Positions 6,804-12,897 of a stretch of 43,509 nucleotides of DNA are shown piece by piece. Source of the stretch: a virus; the IMG/VR virus record IMGVR_UViG_3300035183_000829, positions 1 through 43,509 of that record; one strand, written 5' to 3'. The notes below the pieces were generated by a model. The model saw only the letters and a program-made list of their open reading frames with translations. It searched no databases and was not told the DNA's origin. The position numbers and the translations under genes are program-made. The stretch's first letter is position 1. Each line of letters begins with the position of its first letter.

Positions 6804-7891
6804 CTGATCGCGCTATAGCTGGAGCTTCCCTTGGGAGAAAACGAAACCGTCTCTTCCCTCAGCGTTTCACGTCCGAAACGGAGAATGTTCTTGGCAGCAT
6901 TGTGGTCACGATCGTGTACCGCTCCACACGTCTTACAAGCCCACTCTCTTATACTCAACCCACTTAGTCCACTCGGGCCGCATCGTGAGAGACAAGCCGA
7001 GCAAGTGACAGTCGAGAATTTTTCGCTCACTTTGAGCACGATCCCTCCACGCCTCAGGGACTTATATTGGAGGAATGTGAATATCTGATACCAGCCTGCA
7101 TCCAGAACGCCTTTGGCCATCCTGGTTTGGGCCAGCTTGCTTGAATCGGCATCACCAAAATAGATCGTGTTATATCGCTTGGAGAGGCTATGAGAAGCCT
7201 TATGATTCCAATCCTGACGCTTATTCTTGATCTTTGCGTGAATGGACCTGGCCTGGCGCTTTTTTCTGTGCCGCTGGGCTTTGGCCAGTTTTTCCTCATA
7301 ATCTCGCGTCAGGTTCGCGCGCTCGAATTTTTCGCCATCGGAAGTTGTCAGGACCGTTTTTGTACCGGGATCAATCCCGACATCATAGTTGGGAGCCAAA
7401 GGCAGCATCAGAGCTTCATCCGCCACTTCGATAGTTAGGTTCAGATACCAGCGCCCACGCGAGTCTTCAGAAAAAGATCCGGTCTTGATCACAGACCCTG
7501 CCGGCAGTTTTCTGTGTTGCCAAAGCCTCAGTTTGAAACCATTATAGGTGATATAGTCACCGCAATATTTGGCCGTCTGGCCATTGAATGGTACCCAGCC
7601 AAGGTTTTTCCGTCCAGTGCGAAAGCGGATTCTCTTTTTGGCCTTCTGAGTCCTGAGCAAAACCTCATAGGCAACCGCCTGAATAGTCTGGGAATTTATA
7701 TCAAGTTCCTTGGAAGCGCCCTTTGTCAGGGCGTGCAGATCGTTTTTACTGGTGTATTTTCGCGAGCGACGCCAGTTTTCACGAATGATTTCGTTCGAGA
7801 AGTTCCAAACGAAATTAACCTGACCAGCAAGTTTTTTTAACTGATTTCGCTGGTTGCCATCTTTGAGCCTATAGCGGTAGGTCAGGAACAT
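6797..7891 (-). CDS. tnpB: TnpB, RNA-guided nuclease of the IS200/IS605 group
   Basis: A 364-residue TnpB. ATG at 7891 is chosen because GGAGGGAGT directly precedes it; a TTG 51 bases upstream extends the frame but lacks such a site. The N-terminal domain begins MFLTYRYRLKDGNQ, typical of the family. RuvC-I is GIDPGTKT (Asp ~174). The zinc finger is CSAC...CKTC (Cys ~297, 300, 319, 322) and RuvC-III is HDRDHNAAKNIL. At RuvC-II the usual Glu is replaced: the segment reads IYFGDADSSKLAQTRMAKG. A Glu at ~290 in VSEKFST could be a relocated catalytic residue. TnpB uses a guide RNA made from the element's right end to cut DNA beside a short motif, which favours element retention. No tnpA is present, so movement would need help. 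The stop codon appears to lie just outside the element, in captured flank. Confidence 0.9.
   Translation of the reverse strand: MFLTYRYRLKDGNQRNQLKKLAGQVNFVWNFSNEIIRENWRRSRKYTSKNDLHALTKGASKELDINSQTIQAVAYEVLLRTQKAKKRIRFRTGRKNLGWVPFNGQTAKYCGDYITYNGFKLRLWQHRKLPAGSVIKTGSFSEDSRGRWYLNLTIEVADEALMLPLAPNYDVGIDPGTKTVLTTSDGEKFERANLTRDYEEKLAKAQRHRKKRQARSIHAKIKNKRQDWNHKASHSLSKRYNTIYFGDADSSKLAQTRMAKGVLDAGWYQIFTFLQYKSLRRGGIVLKVSEKFSTVTCSACLSRCGPSGLSGLSIREWACKTCGAVHDRDHNAAKNILRFGRETLREETVSFSPKGSSSYSAISV
6804..6950 (-). ncRNA. Predicted omega-RNA (guide scaffold) at the element's right end
   Basis: TnpB elements make a guide RNA whose scaffold overlaps the 3' end of tnpB and ends at the element's right edge; the guide is the flanking DNA. 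Here the edge is placed at 6804, so the guide would begin CGTTTAGTTGGGG, reading into the disrupted gene. Short stems, such as TCCC-AA-GGGA and the palindrome GCTATAGC, lie in the last 40 bases. The 5' limit is only a guess based on typical length. Confidence 0.35.
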
Positions 7892-8052
7892 ACTCCCTCC
7901 GGTATCTTCGATAGATATAACCGAATACCCGACCTCTGTCAACCCCGATTATGGGAGATAGCTGAAGTCCTTGTATCTACAGCCAAAACTGTCTTTCTCC
8001 TCACTGACCTGGGGCAGGTTATGGCTGGAGTATTACGGTCTCGGCTGATAAA
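6804..8052 (-). mobile_element. IS200/IS605-group (IS1341-like) element carrying only tnpB
   Basis: Limits are proposed from the interrupted gene. GATCAG occurs at 8058-8053 and again at 6809-6804 on the - strand. Removing one copy plus everything between restores an open frame of 104 codons across the site. This gives an element of about 1249 bases. A slightly different left limit, after TTTAT, would also keep the frame, so the exact ends are uncertain by a few bases. The left end holds about 160 non-coding bases before tnpB, and the right end has short hairpins (TCCC-AA-GGGA, GCTATAGC). There is no target duplication, as expected for this group. Confidence 0.7.
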
Positions 8053-8268
8053 CTGATCCTCGGGTTGACAGATAGAGAAGCCAAACAGAAACTGATAGGT
8101 AGTATCAATGTTGATAGCCAAACCAGCCATATCTGTGATGAGTGACTCCATAGTTGGAAGGCCTGACATCACGATAGTGGTAGGCTTTTCATAAGCCTCT
8201 GAGTGCTTTCTGTGTGACAAAGGCTGTCTGAATTTATGATTAAGAAAGTTGACAATATCGTAGTTCAT
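8053..8268 (-). pseudogene. N-terminal part of a small gene split by the TnpB element
   Basis: From ATG at 8268, 72 codons encode MNYDIVNFLNHKFRQPLSHR through FGFSICQPEDQ before the proposed element edge. Translation now continues into the element for 37 more codons and stops at 7939 (109 residues, ending TSAISHNRG), a chimeric tail. The intact gene would have been 104 residues and unrecognised. The start overlaps the stop of the MazG-like gene (ATGA), so the two are co-translated, and the kinase gene follows the remnant's stop. This places the unknown protein in a nucleotide-metabolism operon. The fold is unclear; the mid part (TMESLITDMAGLAINIDTTY) looks helical. Confidence 0.68.
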
Positions 8269-8696
8269 TTCTTTTTACTCTCCAGTAGGATTCTGATAGC
8301 CGCCTCTGGACGCCAATATCCAGGACCTTTTAGTAATTTGCCTCTTTCGTCATAGATTGGCTTACCATCTGGTCCCATTTTTGAAAAATTGGATTCCATA
8401 ATGATATTAAGGACTTCCTCTGTAGGAAGTCCCAATCGCTCCATCTCAGAGGCGCAATAGATAATAATGTCACACAGAAGATCAGCCTTGATAGTATCGA
8501 TGTGATCTTCAGAGTCACCATTATCGTAGGCGTCCAGGATTTCTTCACCCTCTTCAAGCTCTTCCCTAATGATATCAAGGAATTGCACCATCCTCTCACG
8601 TTTTTCATCGCGAGTTGCCTTTTTGAGGCTAGGCATTTTGTACATGTTGTTGAATTTAATGATGTTTTTGAAGAAATTCACTGTCACACCTGTCAT
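8265..8696 (-). CDS. MazG-like nucleotide pyrophosphohydrolase
   Basis: A 143-residue all-alpha NTP pyrophosphohydrolase-like protein of the MazG/PRA-PH type, which hydrolyses NTPs or alarmones to the monophosphate. Helix 2 carries the acidic run EELEEGEEILDAY. The next acidic helix is KADLLCDIIIYCASEM. The C-terminal segment, SNFSKMGPDGKPIYDERGK then LLKGPGYWRPE, is very characteristic of phage members. The second metal motif (ExxD in most family members) is modified here to DLLCD, so activity should be tested. AGGAGGGG lies two bases before the ATG. It is the first gene of the - strand operon leading to the kinase. Confidence 0.82.
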   Translation of the reverse strand: MTGVTVNFFKNIIKFNNMYKMPSLKKATRDEKRERMVQFLDIIREELEEGEEILDAYDNGDSEDHIDTIKADLLCDIIIYCASEMERLGLPTEEVLNIIMESNFSKMGPDGKPIYDERGKLLKGPGYWRPEAAIRILLESKKK

Positions 8697-8720
8697 AACC
8701 CCTCCTGTATATCAAAGGTC

Positions 8721-8747
8721 GTATCGGAATTAATCATACCGTCTTTA
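8721..8747 (-). promoter_or_regulatory. Sigma28/FliA-like promoter for the MazG-kinase operon
   Basis: On the - strand: TAAAGACG (8747-8740), exactly 11 bases, then TCCGATAC (8728-8721). It matches the sigma28 consensus at five and six of eight positions, with the canonical spacing. It is weaker than the lipoprotein promoter but has the same geometry, and lies about 25 bases before the operon's first ATG. Confidence 0.45.
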
Positions 8748-8748
8748 G

Positions 8749-8757
8749 TGCTAAAAT
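8749..8757 (+). promoter_or_regulatory. Extended -10 structural-gene promoter (TGCTAAAAT)
   Basis: TGC followed by TAAAAT at 8752-8757, 38 bases before the first tail tube ATG. The box is symmetric: GCTA-AAA-TAGC. No good -35 box is visible. The same TAAAAT box recurs before five other structural transcription units. Confidence 0.5.
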
Positions 8758-8794
8758 AGCCACGAGATGTATAACCTCGCCTCAAGGAGCTTTA

Positions 8795-9367
8795 ATGGCT
8801 GGTTTAATTCCTAGTTTTGCCTCTGGCTCAACATTGGTTATTCAAGTTGGAAAAACCCGTGTTGCTTACGCTACAAACCTCACCTTTGTCGATGATGTGA
8901 CCCATGCACCAATCGGTGGAATCGGGTCTTATTCGTACGACTCGTTAGAACCAACTCAGTATTTGGCACGTGGTAGCTTCACTATGCAGCGCTACTCCAA
9001 GCCTGCTTATGATGCCAATGTATCAACCGATACAAACAAAGGCAATCAAAATCCTGCACGATCTTCTGTTTCTGCTGGTGTACCAGACGGCAACAGTATG
9101 CTTTGGGGTTCGCAGTTTAATCCATCAGGCCTCTTGCTTGGCAAGACGTTTGATATCTTGGTTTATGAGAAGTCTACAAACGGAACCTACATGGATGATC
9201 CATTATTTACAATCAAGGATTGTCGCCTGACTGGATATTCGATCAGCTTTACCCCTGGTCAAACCGTTTCAGAGAATCTGAACTTCATGGCTATCCTGAT
9301 CCAGGACAATATCGTCACTCGGGACACCAGTACCGATCTACCATCCGCCAACCAAGTTACACTTTAA
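8795..9367 (+). CDS. Tail tube protein, paralogue 1
   Basis: Probable tail tube or tube-related protein of 190 residues. It starts MAGLIPSFASGSTLVIQVGK and has the tube-like order: an N-terminal beta strand, AYATNLTF, then a conserved SLEPTQY segment and GSFTMQRYS, a Gly/Asn-rich loop, and a second sheet with LFTIKDCRLTGYSISF. The two genes downstream share this order (AYAVGFNL, SLEPTMY, LTVKNCRITS). AAGGAG lies five bases before ATG. It is the first gene of the resumed + strand tail operon. Position after the sheath, once the accessory cassette is discounted, supports the call. Confidence 0.68.
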   Translation: MAGLIPSFASGSTLVIQVGKTRVAYATNLTFVDDVTHAPIGGIGSYSYDSLEPTQYLARGSFTMQRYSKPAYDANVSTDTNKGNQNPARSSVSAGVPDGNSMLWGSQFNPSGLLLGKTFDILVYEKSTNGTYMDDPLFTIKDCRLTGYSISFTPGQTVSENLNFMAILIQDNIVTRDTSTDLPSANQVTL

Positions 9368-9379
9368 GGAGTGATATAA

Positions 9380-10024
9380 ATGGCTAATTTAAAACCGCTT
9401 TTTGCTACTGCTCCACGCATTAAAGTGTATATTCAAGATAAGGTTGTGGCCTATGCTGTAGGCTTTAACCTGAATGTTTCTGTTGAAGTTCAGCCTGTGT
9501 TTGTACTCGGCCAATTTGCCCCAGTGTCTCTTGAACCAACCATGTACAATATCGTCACTGGTACTATGCAGATTGTGCGTCTTTCTGCTCAGAGCCGTAC
9601 AGCAGCATCTGATGCTGCTACGAACCAGGTCGGCTTAGAGGGTGCTCTACAACAAACATCAAACTCAAGCGGTTTGTCTTTTGGCGGCGAACTAAAGAAT
9701 TCGGTTGGTGGCCCAACACCAACCAACAGTCCGTTGGCTCAGAAAGATTTATTCCTTCACCTTGATCCATCTAAGCTTTTGCTCTCTGAGTCGTTTGATG
9801 TGAAACTTTACATGAAAGTTCCAAACGCAAATAACACTGGCCTGGTAGAAAAGCAGTGGCTGACAGTCAAGAACTGCCGTATCACCAGTCGAAACACCAA
9901 TATTGCTCAGGGTCAGCTTGTCAATGAGCCCTTGTCGTTCCAAGGCCTTCTCTTGACTCATGAAGGCGACAATGCTGACGTGTTTGAGCTTGACGGCGCA
10001 GTTAAGCAATTCGTAGGTCCATAA
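9380..10024 (+). CDS. Tail tube protein, paralogue 2
   Basis: A 214-residue paralogue of the preceding gene. It matches in the N-terminal strand (MANLKPLFATAPRIKVYIQD), the SLEPTMYNIVTGTMQIVRLS segment, the LLLSESFDVKLYMK strand (compare LLLGKTFDILVYEK in paralogue 1) and LTVKNCRITSRN (compare FTIKDCRLTGYS). It is longer because of a loop around residues 75-115. GGAG lies eight bases before the ATG and the gap to paralogue 1 is 12 bases. Which copy forms the main tube and which are terminator, initiator or inner-baseplate variants cannot be told from sequence. Confidence 0.66.
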   Translation: MANLKPLFATAPRIKVYIQDKVVAYAVGFNLNVSVEVQPVFVLGQFAPVSLEPTMYNIVTGTMQIVRLSAQSRTAASDAATNQVGLEGALQQTSNSSGLSFGGELKNSVGGPTPTNSPLAQKDLFLHLDPSKLLLSESFDVKLYMKVPNANNTGLVEKQWLTVKNCRITSRNTNIAQGQLVNEPLSFQGLLLTHEGDNADVFELDGAVKQFVGP

Positions 10025-10027
10025 TAA

Positions 10028-10654
10028 ATGTCTAAAAAAACGGCAGGTAAATTTGGCTTACCCGGTGGAACCTTGGGGAAACTCGAGGAGTCCACTAAGG
10101 CTTTGGCTGATAAGCTTGATCCATTTTCCGAAGACGCCAAAAAGACTGGTCAGATCCCCTTCTATTCGACAGGTGCCAGAGCTTTGGTTAAGCTTGGTGG
10201 TGTTCCACTGGGCGTTGTGTCGGATATTAGGTGGTCTGTGTCCTATAATGCTACGCCAATTCAGACTATCGATACACCGTTTCCTTGGGATATCGATGTT
10301 GGAGCTGTAACCATTACGGCCACACTCGGTCAGATTATAGATCCAACAAAAGGCCCGGAGTCGGAAAATCTATTTGCTGTCATGCAGGCAGCTGTTCACC
10401 AGCCATTGGTAGAGATGCAGGTTCTGGACGCATCCGGAACCAGCATCTTCTTTGCTCGAGGAATGTTCACGGCTGTGAACGGTAATATAGGTCGCGGTCA
10501 AGTTGGCACATGGTCGTGTCAGTTTACCGGAGTTGCGTATCAGCATTACGTTGCCCAATCTTTTAAGCCGTACACTGGCGTGGCAAACGCCGCAGGCACT
10601 CTTGTGAACGGCCTTAAGAAGCTTGCCAGTGACCTGTCCGGAGGTATATTTTGA
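10028..10654 (+). CDS. Tail tube-like protein, paralogue 3
   Basis: A 208-residue protein with the same general layout as the two genes before it, but more diverged. An extra ~40-residue charged N-terminus (MSKKTAGKFGLPGGTLGKLE) precedes the first strand ARALVKLGGVPLGVVSDIRW. The SLEPT signature is replaced by FPWDIDVGAVTITATLGQII. The C-terminal sheet is VGTWSCQFTGVAYQHY. It starts three bases after the stop of paralogue 2. A tube terminator or baseplate-proximal tube protein is possible. Confidence 0.55.
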   Translation: MSKKTAGKFGLPGGTLGKLEESTKALADKLDPFSEDAKKTGQIPFYSTGARALVKLGGVPLGVVSDIRWSVSYNATPIQTIDTPFPWDIDVGAVTITATLGQIIDPTKGPESENLFAVMQAAVHQPLVEMQVLDASGTSIFFARGMFTAVNGNIGRGQVGTWSCQFTGVAYQHYVAQSFKPYTGVANAAGTLVNGLKKLASDLSGGIF

Positions 10655-10776
10655 GTCGCTCACGTCATAATGGCTGTGGAAAATCTTGCCCGCTCTGCAG
10701 GCCATGGAAGCACGGCCTTGAGCCCAAGTTAAAGCCCAGCGAGCGCAAGAAAATCCAAAAAGACAAATCAGAGTGA
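10651..10776 (+). CDS. Small cysteine-rich basic protein (41 aa)
   Basis: A 41-codon gene beginning with TTG at 10651, overlapping the previous stop by TTGA. GGAGG lies six bases before the TTG, a strong ribosome site. The product is MSRSRHNGCGKSCPLCRPWK then HGLEPKLKPSERKKIQKDKSE. The CxxxC-x2-C pattern plus His could bind zinc, and the tail is strongly basic. No family is assigned. It ends nine bases inside the convergent gene at 10768. Confidence 0.65.
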   Translation: MSRSRHNGCGKSCPLCRPWKHGLEPKLKPSERKKIQKDKSE

Positions 10777-11010
10777 TTCGACCGGATCATTCAGATCTAT
10801 CTTGAGCCAAATCCCACCGCATTCAAACCACTCACCTTCCCCTCTGTCATCAACATGATCTACAACACCGGATGAGCATTTTTGTACATAAAAGCGCTTA
10901 CCCATCGGGTCATAAGCTATGACTTTCACAAAGTCTTTGCCGTCTTTATTCCAGTGGCTTTTATTTGAGTACACTTTACCTATATATTTTTCAGCCTCTT
11001 CCCTTGTCAT
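10768..11010 (-). CDS. Small hypothetical protein (80 aa), opposite strand
   Basis: An 80-residue protein, MTREEAEKYIGKVYSNKSHW with a Trp/Gly-rich middle (GEGEWFECGGIWLKIDL). It looks like a compact SH3-like or small beta fold; no function can be assigned. GAGG lies five bases before ATG. It is a lone - strand gene within the + strand tail operon, overlapping the 41-residue gene by nine bases at the 3' ends, and transcribed divergently from the gene at 11063. No terminator is visible. Confidence 0.6.
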   Translation of the reverse strand: MTREEAEKYIGKVYSNKSHWNKDGKDFVKVIAYDPMGKRFYVQKCSSGVVDHVDDRGEGEWFECGGIWLKIDLNDPVESL

Positions 11011-11027
11011 ATATCCCTCATTTCCTG

Positions 11028-11056
11028 TTGCTAGCCTATAAATTCCATGTTATATT
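11028..11056 (+). promoter_or_regulatory. Sigma70-like promoter, possibly giving a leaderless transcript
   Basis: TTGCTA (11028-11033), 17-base spacer, TATATT (11051-11056). The start point expected about seven bases after the -10 box falls on the ATG at 11063, and no Shine-Dalgarno is seen before that ATG. Confidence 0.5.
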
Positions 11057-11062
11057 CATGCC

Positions 11063-11461
11063 ATGGACACTTTTTTAGAACTACATTTAGAGAAAAGAAT
11101 CCAAGAAGCCCGCGAACGAGCTAATCGTATCGTGTCAAATCAGCACGCCACATTTGAAGATAACGTGATTTACCTTCAGGCTATTTTGGCGCGTCATTAC
11201 AACATGCCTATTTTTCACGAATACTTCAAGAACAGGACTATTGATGAGCTTATCTTTGAGATAGAACTCATCTCTGCCTTTAATAAAACACCTGAGAGCC
11301 GAGGTCAAGAGCTCTTAAAAGAGAACAAAGAGGAGGCTGCTTCTTTGTTCGATGATTGGGCAAAGGATGATATGGTCGAGGTCTCTCAGCAAAACTTTAT
11401 GTCCGATGATGAATTTTCTAAAATATCTCAACAATTTATGGAAAACGGAGAGTTTAAATGA
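11063..11461 (+). CDS. Hypothetical protein, possible tail assembly protein (132 aa)
   Basis: A 132-residue acidic, mostly helical protein: MDTFLELHLEKRIQEARERA at the start and an acidic C-terminus (DDEFSKISQQFMENGEFK). No family is recognised. Position after the tube genes and before the tape measure is where tail assembly chaperones usually lie, and small helical acidic proteins are common there. ATG is the only good start, but no ribosome site precedes it. The stop overlaps the next ATG (ATGA at 11458), so the two are coupled. Confidence 0.6.
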   Translation: MDTFLELHLEKRIQEARERANRIVSNQHATFEDNVIYLQAILARHYNMPIFHEYFKNRTIDELIFEIELISAFNKTPESRGQELLKENKEEAASLFDDWAKDDMVEVSQQNFMSDDEFSKISQQFMENGEFK

Positions 11462-11805
11462 TTAATGCGCCAAAATGGGTCGATATTGATGTTATAGGCG
11501 AGCACACCAAGCAGAAGTATTTCGGTCGCTTTGCTTTGAAGCCCTACCTAACCAACGGTGAAAGAGCCGATGCGGTGCGCTTGTCAGAAACATATTTCCG
11601 TGGTATCAGTGAGAATACCAATCAGAAAATGTTCTTGTCGGCTTTAGCATTCTTGTCTATGCATATAGTCGAAACCGATGCAAAATGGTGGACATCGAAC
11701 GGCCTCGACCTTTTGGATGAGGCCCCTGTTTGGGCTATCATAAACAAGCTCAGCGAAATCCAAGATCCAAACTTTGGGAAACCCAAAGATCCAACAACGG
11801 AGTGA
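11458..11805 (+). CDS. Possible tail assembly chaperone (115 aa)
   Basis: A 115-residue protein: MINAPKWVDIDVIGEHTKQK, FGRFALKPYLTNGERADAVR, then a helical SALAFLSMHIVETDAKWW region and LDEAPVWAIINKLSEI. The layout, with an N-terminal beta part, an Arg/Glu helix and a C-terminal helix with Trp, resembles tail assembly chaperones encoded just before tape measure genes. The evidence is position plus general resemblance. It overlaps the previous gene by ATGA and ends two bases before the next start. GGAG before the 11805 stop serves the next gene. Confidence 0.5.
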   Translation: MINAPKWVDIDVIGEHTKQKYFGRFALKPYLTNGERADAVRLSETYFRGISENTNQKMFLSALAFLSMHIVETDAKWWTSNGLDLLDEAPVWAIINKLSEIQDPNFGKPKDPTTE

Positions 11806-11807
11806 AC

Positions 11808-12227
11808 ATGAGTAAGCCAAATTGGGATATCGCTATAGAATTAGCTGAACAAATGTTTGGTGAAAAATGCTGGGAGCTGACTGCTAACGACTCTGTATTG
11901 TTGGTAAAACACGAAGGCACAATGCTTTTTTTGCTTCAGAAAAAAGAAGAAAACGACTTTTTCTCCATGCACTTACGCGCGGGGTTATTGCCGAACACGG
12001 CAGCCTATATTGCATCAAGCTTCTTTGTTAATATGGACTTCGTCCTTGGTGAGAATTTTGAATTTGTTGATTCAAAGACTATGGCGTTTGGTAAAGATGC
12101 TCTTCAATTCGCCGCCGATAACATCCACTCGCTTTGGGATCTAGGCAAGACCAAGACCGGTATGAAATCCAAGTGTGACGTCGACACCAAAAAGGTCATC
12201 AGGCCCAAAGATACCCTTCTGAATTAA
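11808..12227 (+). CDS. Hypothetical protein (139 aa)
   Basis: Unrecognised 139-residue protein. ATG at 11808 is chosen because GGAG lies five bases upstream. The frame is open 78 bases further back, but that part (GYHKQAQRNPRSKLW) is out-of-frame translation of the previous gene. The product starts MSKPNWDIAIELAEQMFGEK and has alternating strands and helices with an aromatic middle (NDFFSMHLRAG). It lies in the run of small tail-operon genes. Confidence 0.6.
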   Translation: MSKPNWDIAIELAEQMFGEKCWELTANDSVLLVKHEGTMLFLLQKKEENDFFSMHLRAGLLPNTAAYIASSFFVNMDFVLGENFEFVDSKTMAFGKDALQFAADNIHSLWDLGKTKTGMKSKCDVDTKKVIRPKDTLLN

Positions 12228-12268
12228 GGGATGATCTGTCATCTTTAATTAACCGTAAAGGATGATGC

Positions 12269-12892
12269 ATGCTCAGTATCAAGCCGATTACCAATAAAAT
12301 CCTGCACATCACCGCCGACTCACAACAAGAGCTAAATGAGGCTTTTCTCAGATTCTCCGAGTACGAGGAGTCTCCTGAATGGAAGGGTAAGATCTTCACG
12401 GTTGGTCAATACCGGAAGTGGTATGCCGAAACCTTTGGTGCGTTCAGTTACTTGACTGACTGGTCAGGATTCAATCTTACAAACAGATCCTTTGCGCCAT
12501 TCATTCAGGGTCTTTTCGATCCACTGACACCCGGCGAGGAGCAGATGGTTAAGTGGCTCAGGGATAGGACCGATACTTACTCTGTGATTGGTTCTCAACC
12601 GGGCTCCGATTCGCTTGAGCACGAAATTTGTCACGCTTTGTGGGCAACAGAGCCAAAATATAAGGAACTTTGTCAAGAAGTGGTCAAAAAAATTGATAAA
12701 AACGTATTTGATGCGCTTTGTCTTTTCTTGACAAAGATTGGCTACAATGAGAGTGTTCATGATGATGAGGTTCATGCTTACTGCTCTTCTGACAGGGCGT
12801 GGTTAATGGAAAAGCATGGGATCGTTATTGATGAAGCCATTCAGTCGGAACTACTTGAAATTAAAAAGCAATTTTATCAACCAAAAAGGTGA
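12269..12892 (+). CDS. Putative HExxH zinc metalloprotein (207 aa)
   Basis: A 207-residue protein with a classical zincin motif, HEICH at residues 118-122 within LEHEICHALW. A possible third ligand is Glu167 in HDDEVHAYC. A helical stretch lies between the two motifs, as in minimal zinc-dependent peptidases. The N-terminal half has no recognised domain. AAAGG lies six bases before ATG. The stop overlaps an alternative start of the next gene (GTGA). In the tail operon it could process a structural protein, but that role is inferred. A non-catalytic zinc protein is also possible. Confidence 0.62.
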   Translation: MLSIKPITNKILHITADSQQELNEAFLRFSEYEESPEWKGKIFTVGQYRKWYAETFGAFSYLTDWSGFNLTNRSFAPFIQGLFDPLTPGEEQMVKWLRDRTDTYSVIGSQPGSDSLEHEICHALWATEPKYKELCQEVVKKIDKNVFDALCLFLTKIGYNESVHDDEVHAYCSSDRAWLMEKHGIVIDEAIQSELLEIKKQFYQPKR

Positions 12893-12897
12893 AATCG

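Noticed and set aside
7892-7942. Upstream TTG start of tnpB adding 17 residues
   Set aside because: The internal ATG has a strong GGAGG site and gives the normal family N-terminus.
11730-11807. N-terminal extension of the 139-residue gene, or a -1 frameshift from the 11458 gene at GGGAAAC (11775-11781)
   Set aside because: The heptamer is not in the phase needed for -1 slippage, and the downstream gene has its own ATG with GGAG. Tail chaperone frameshifting is known elsewhere but is not supported here.
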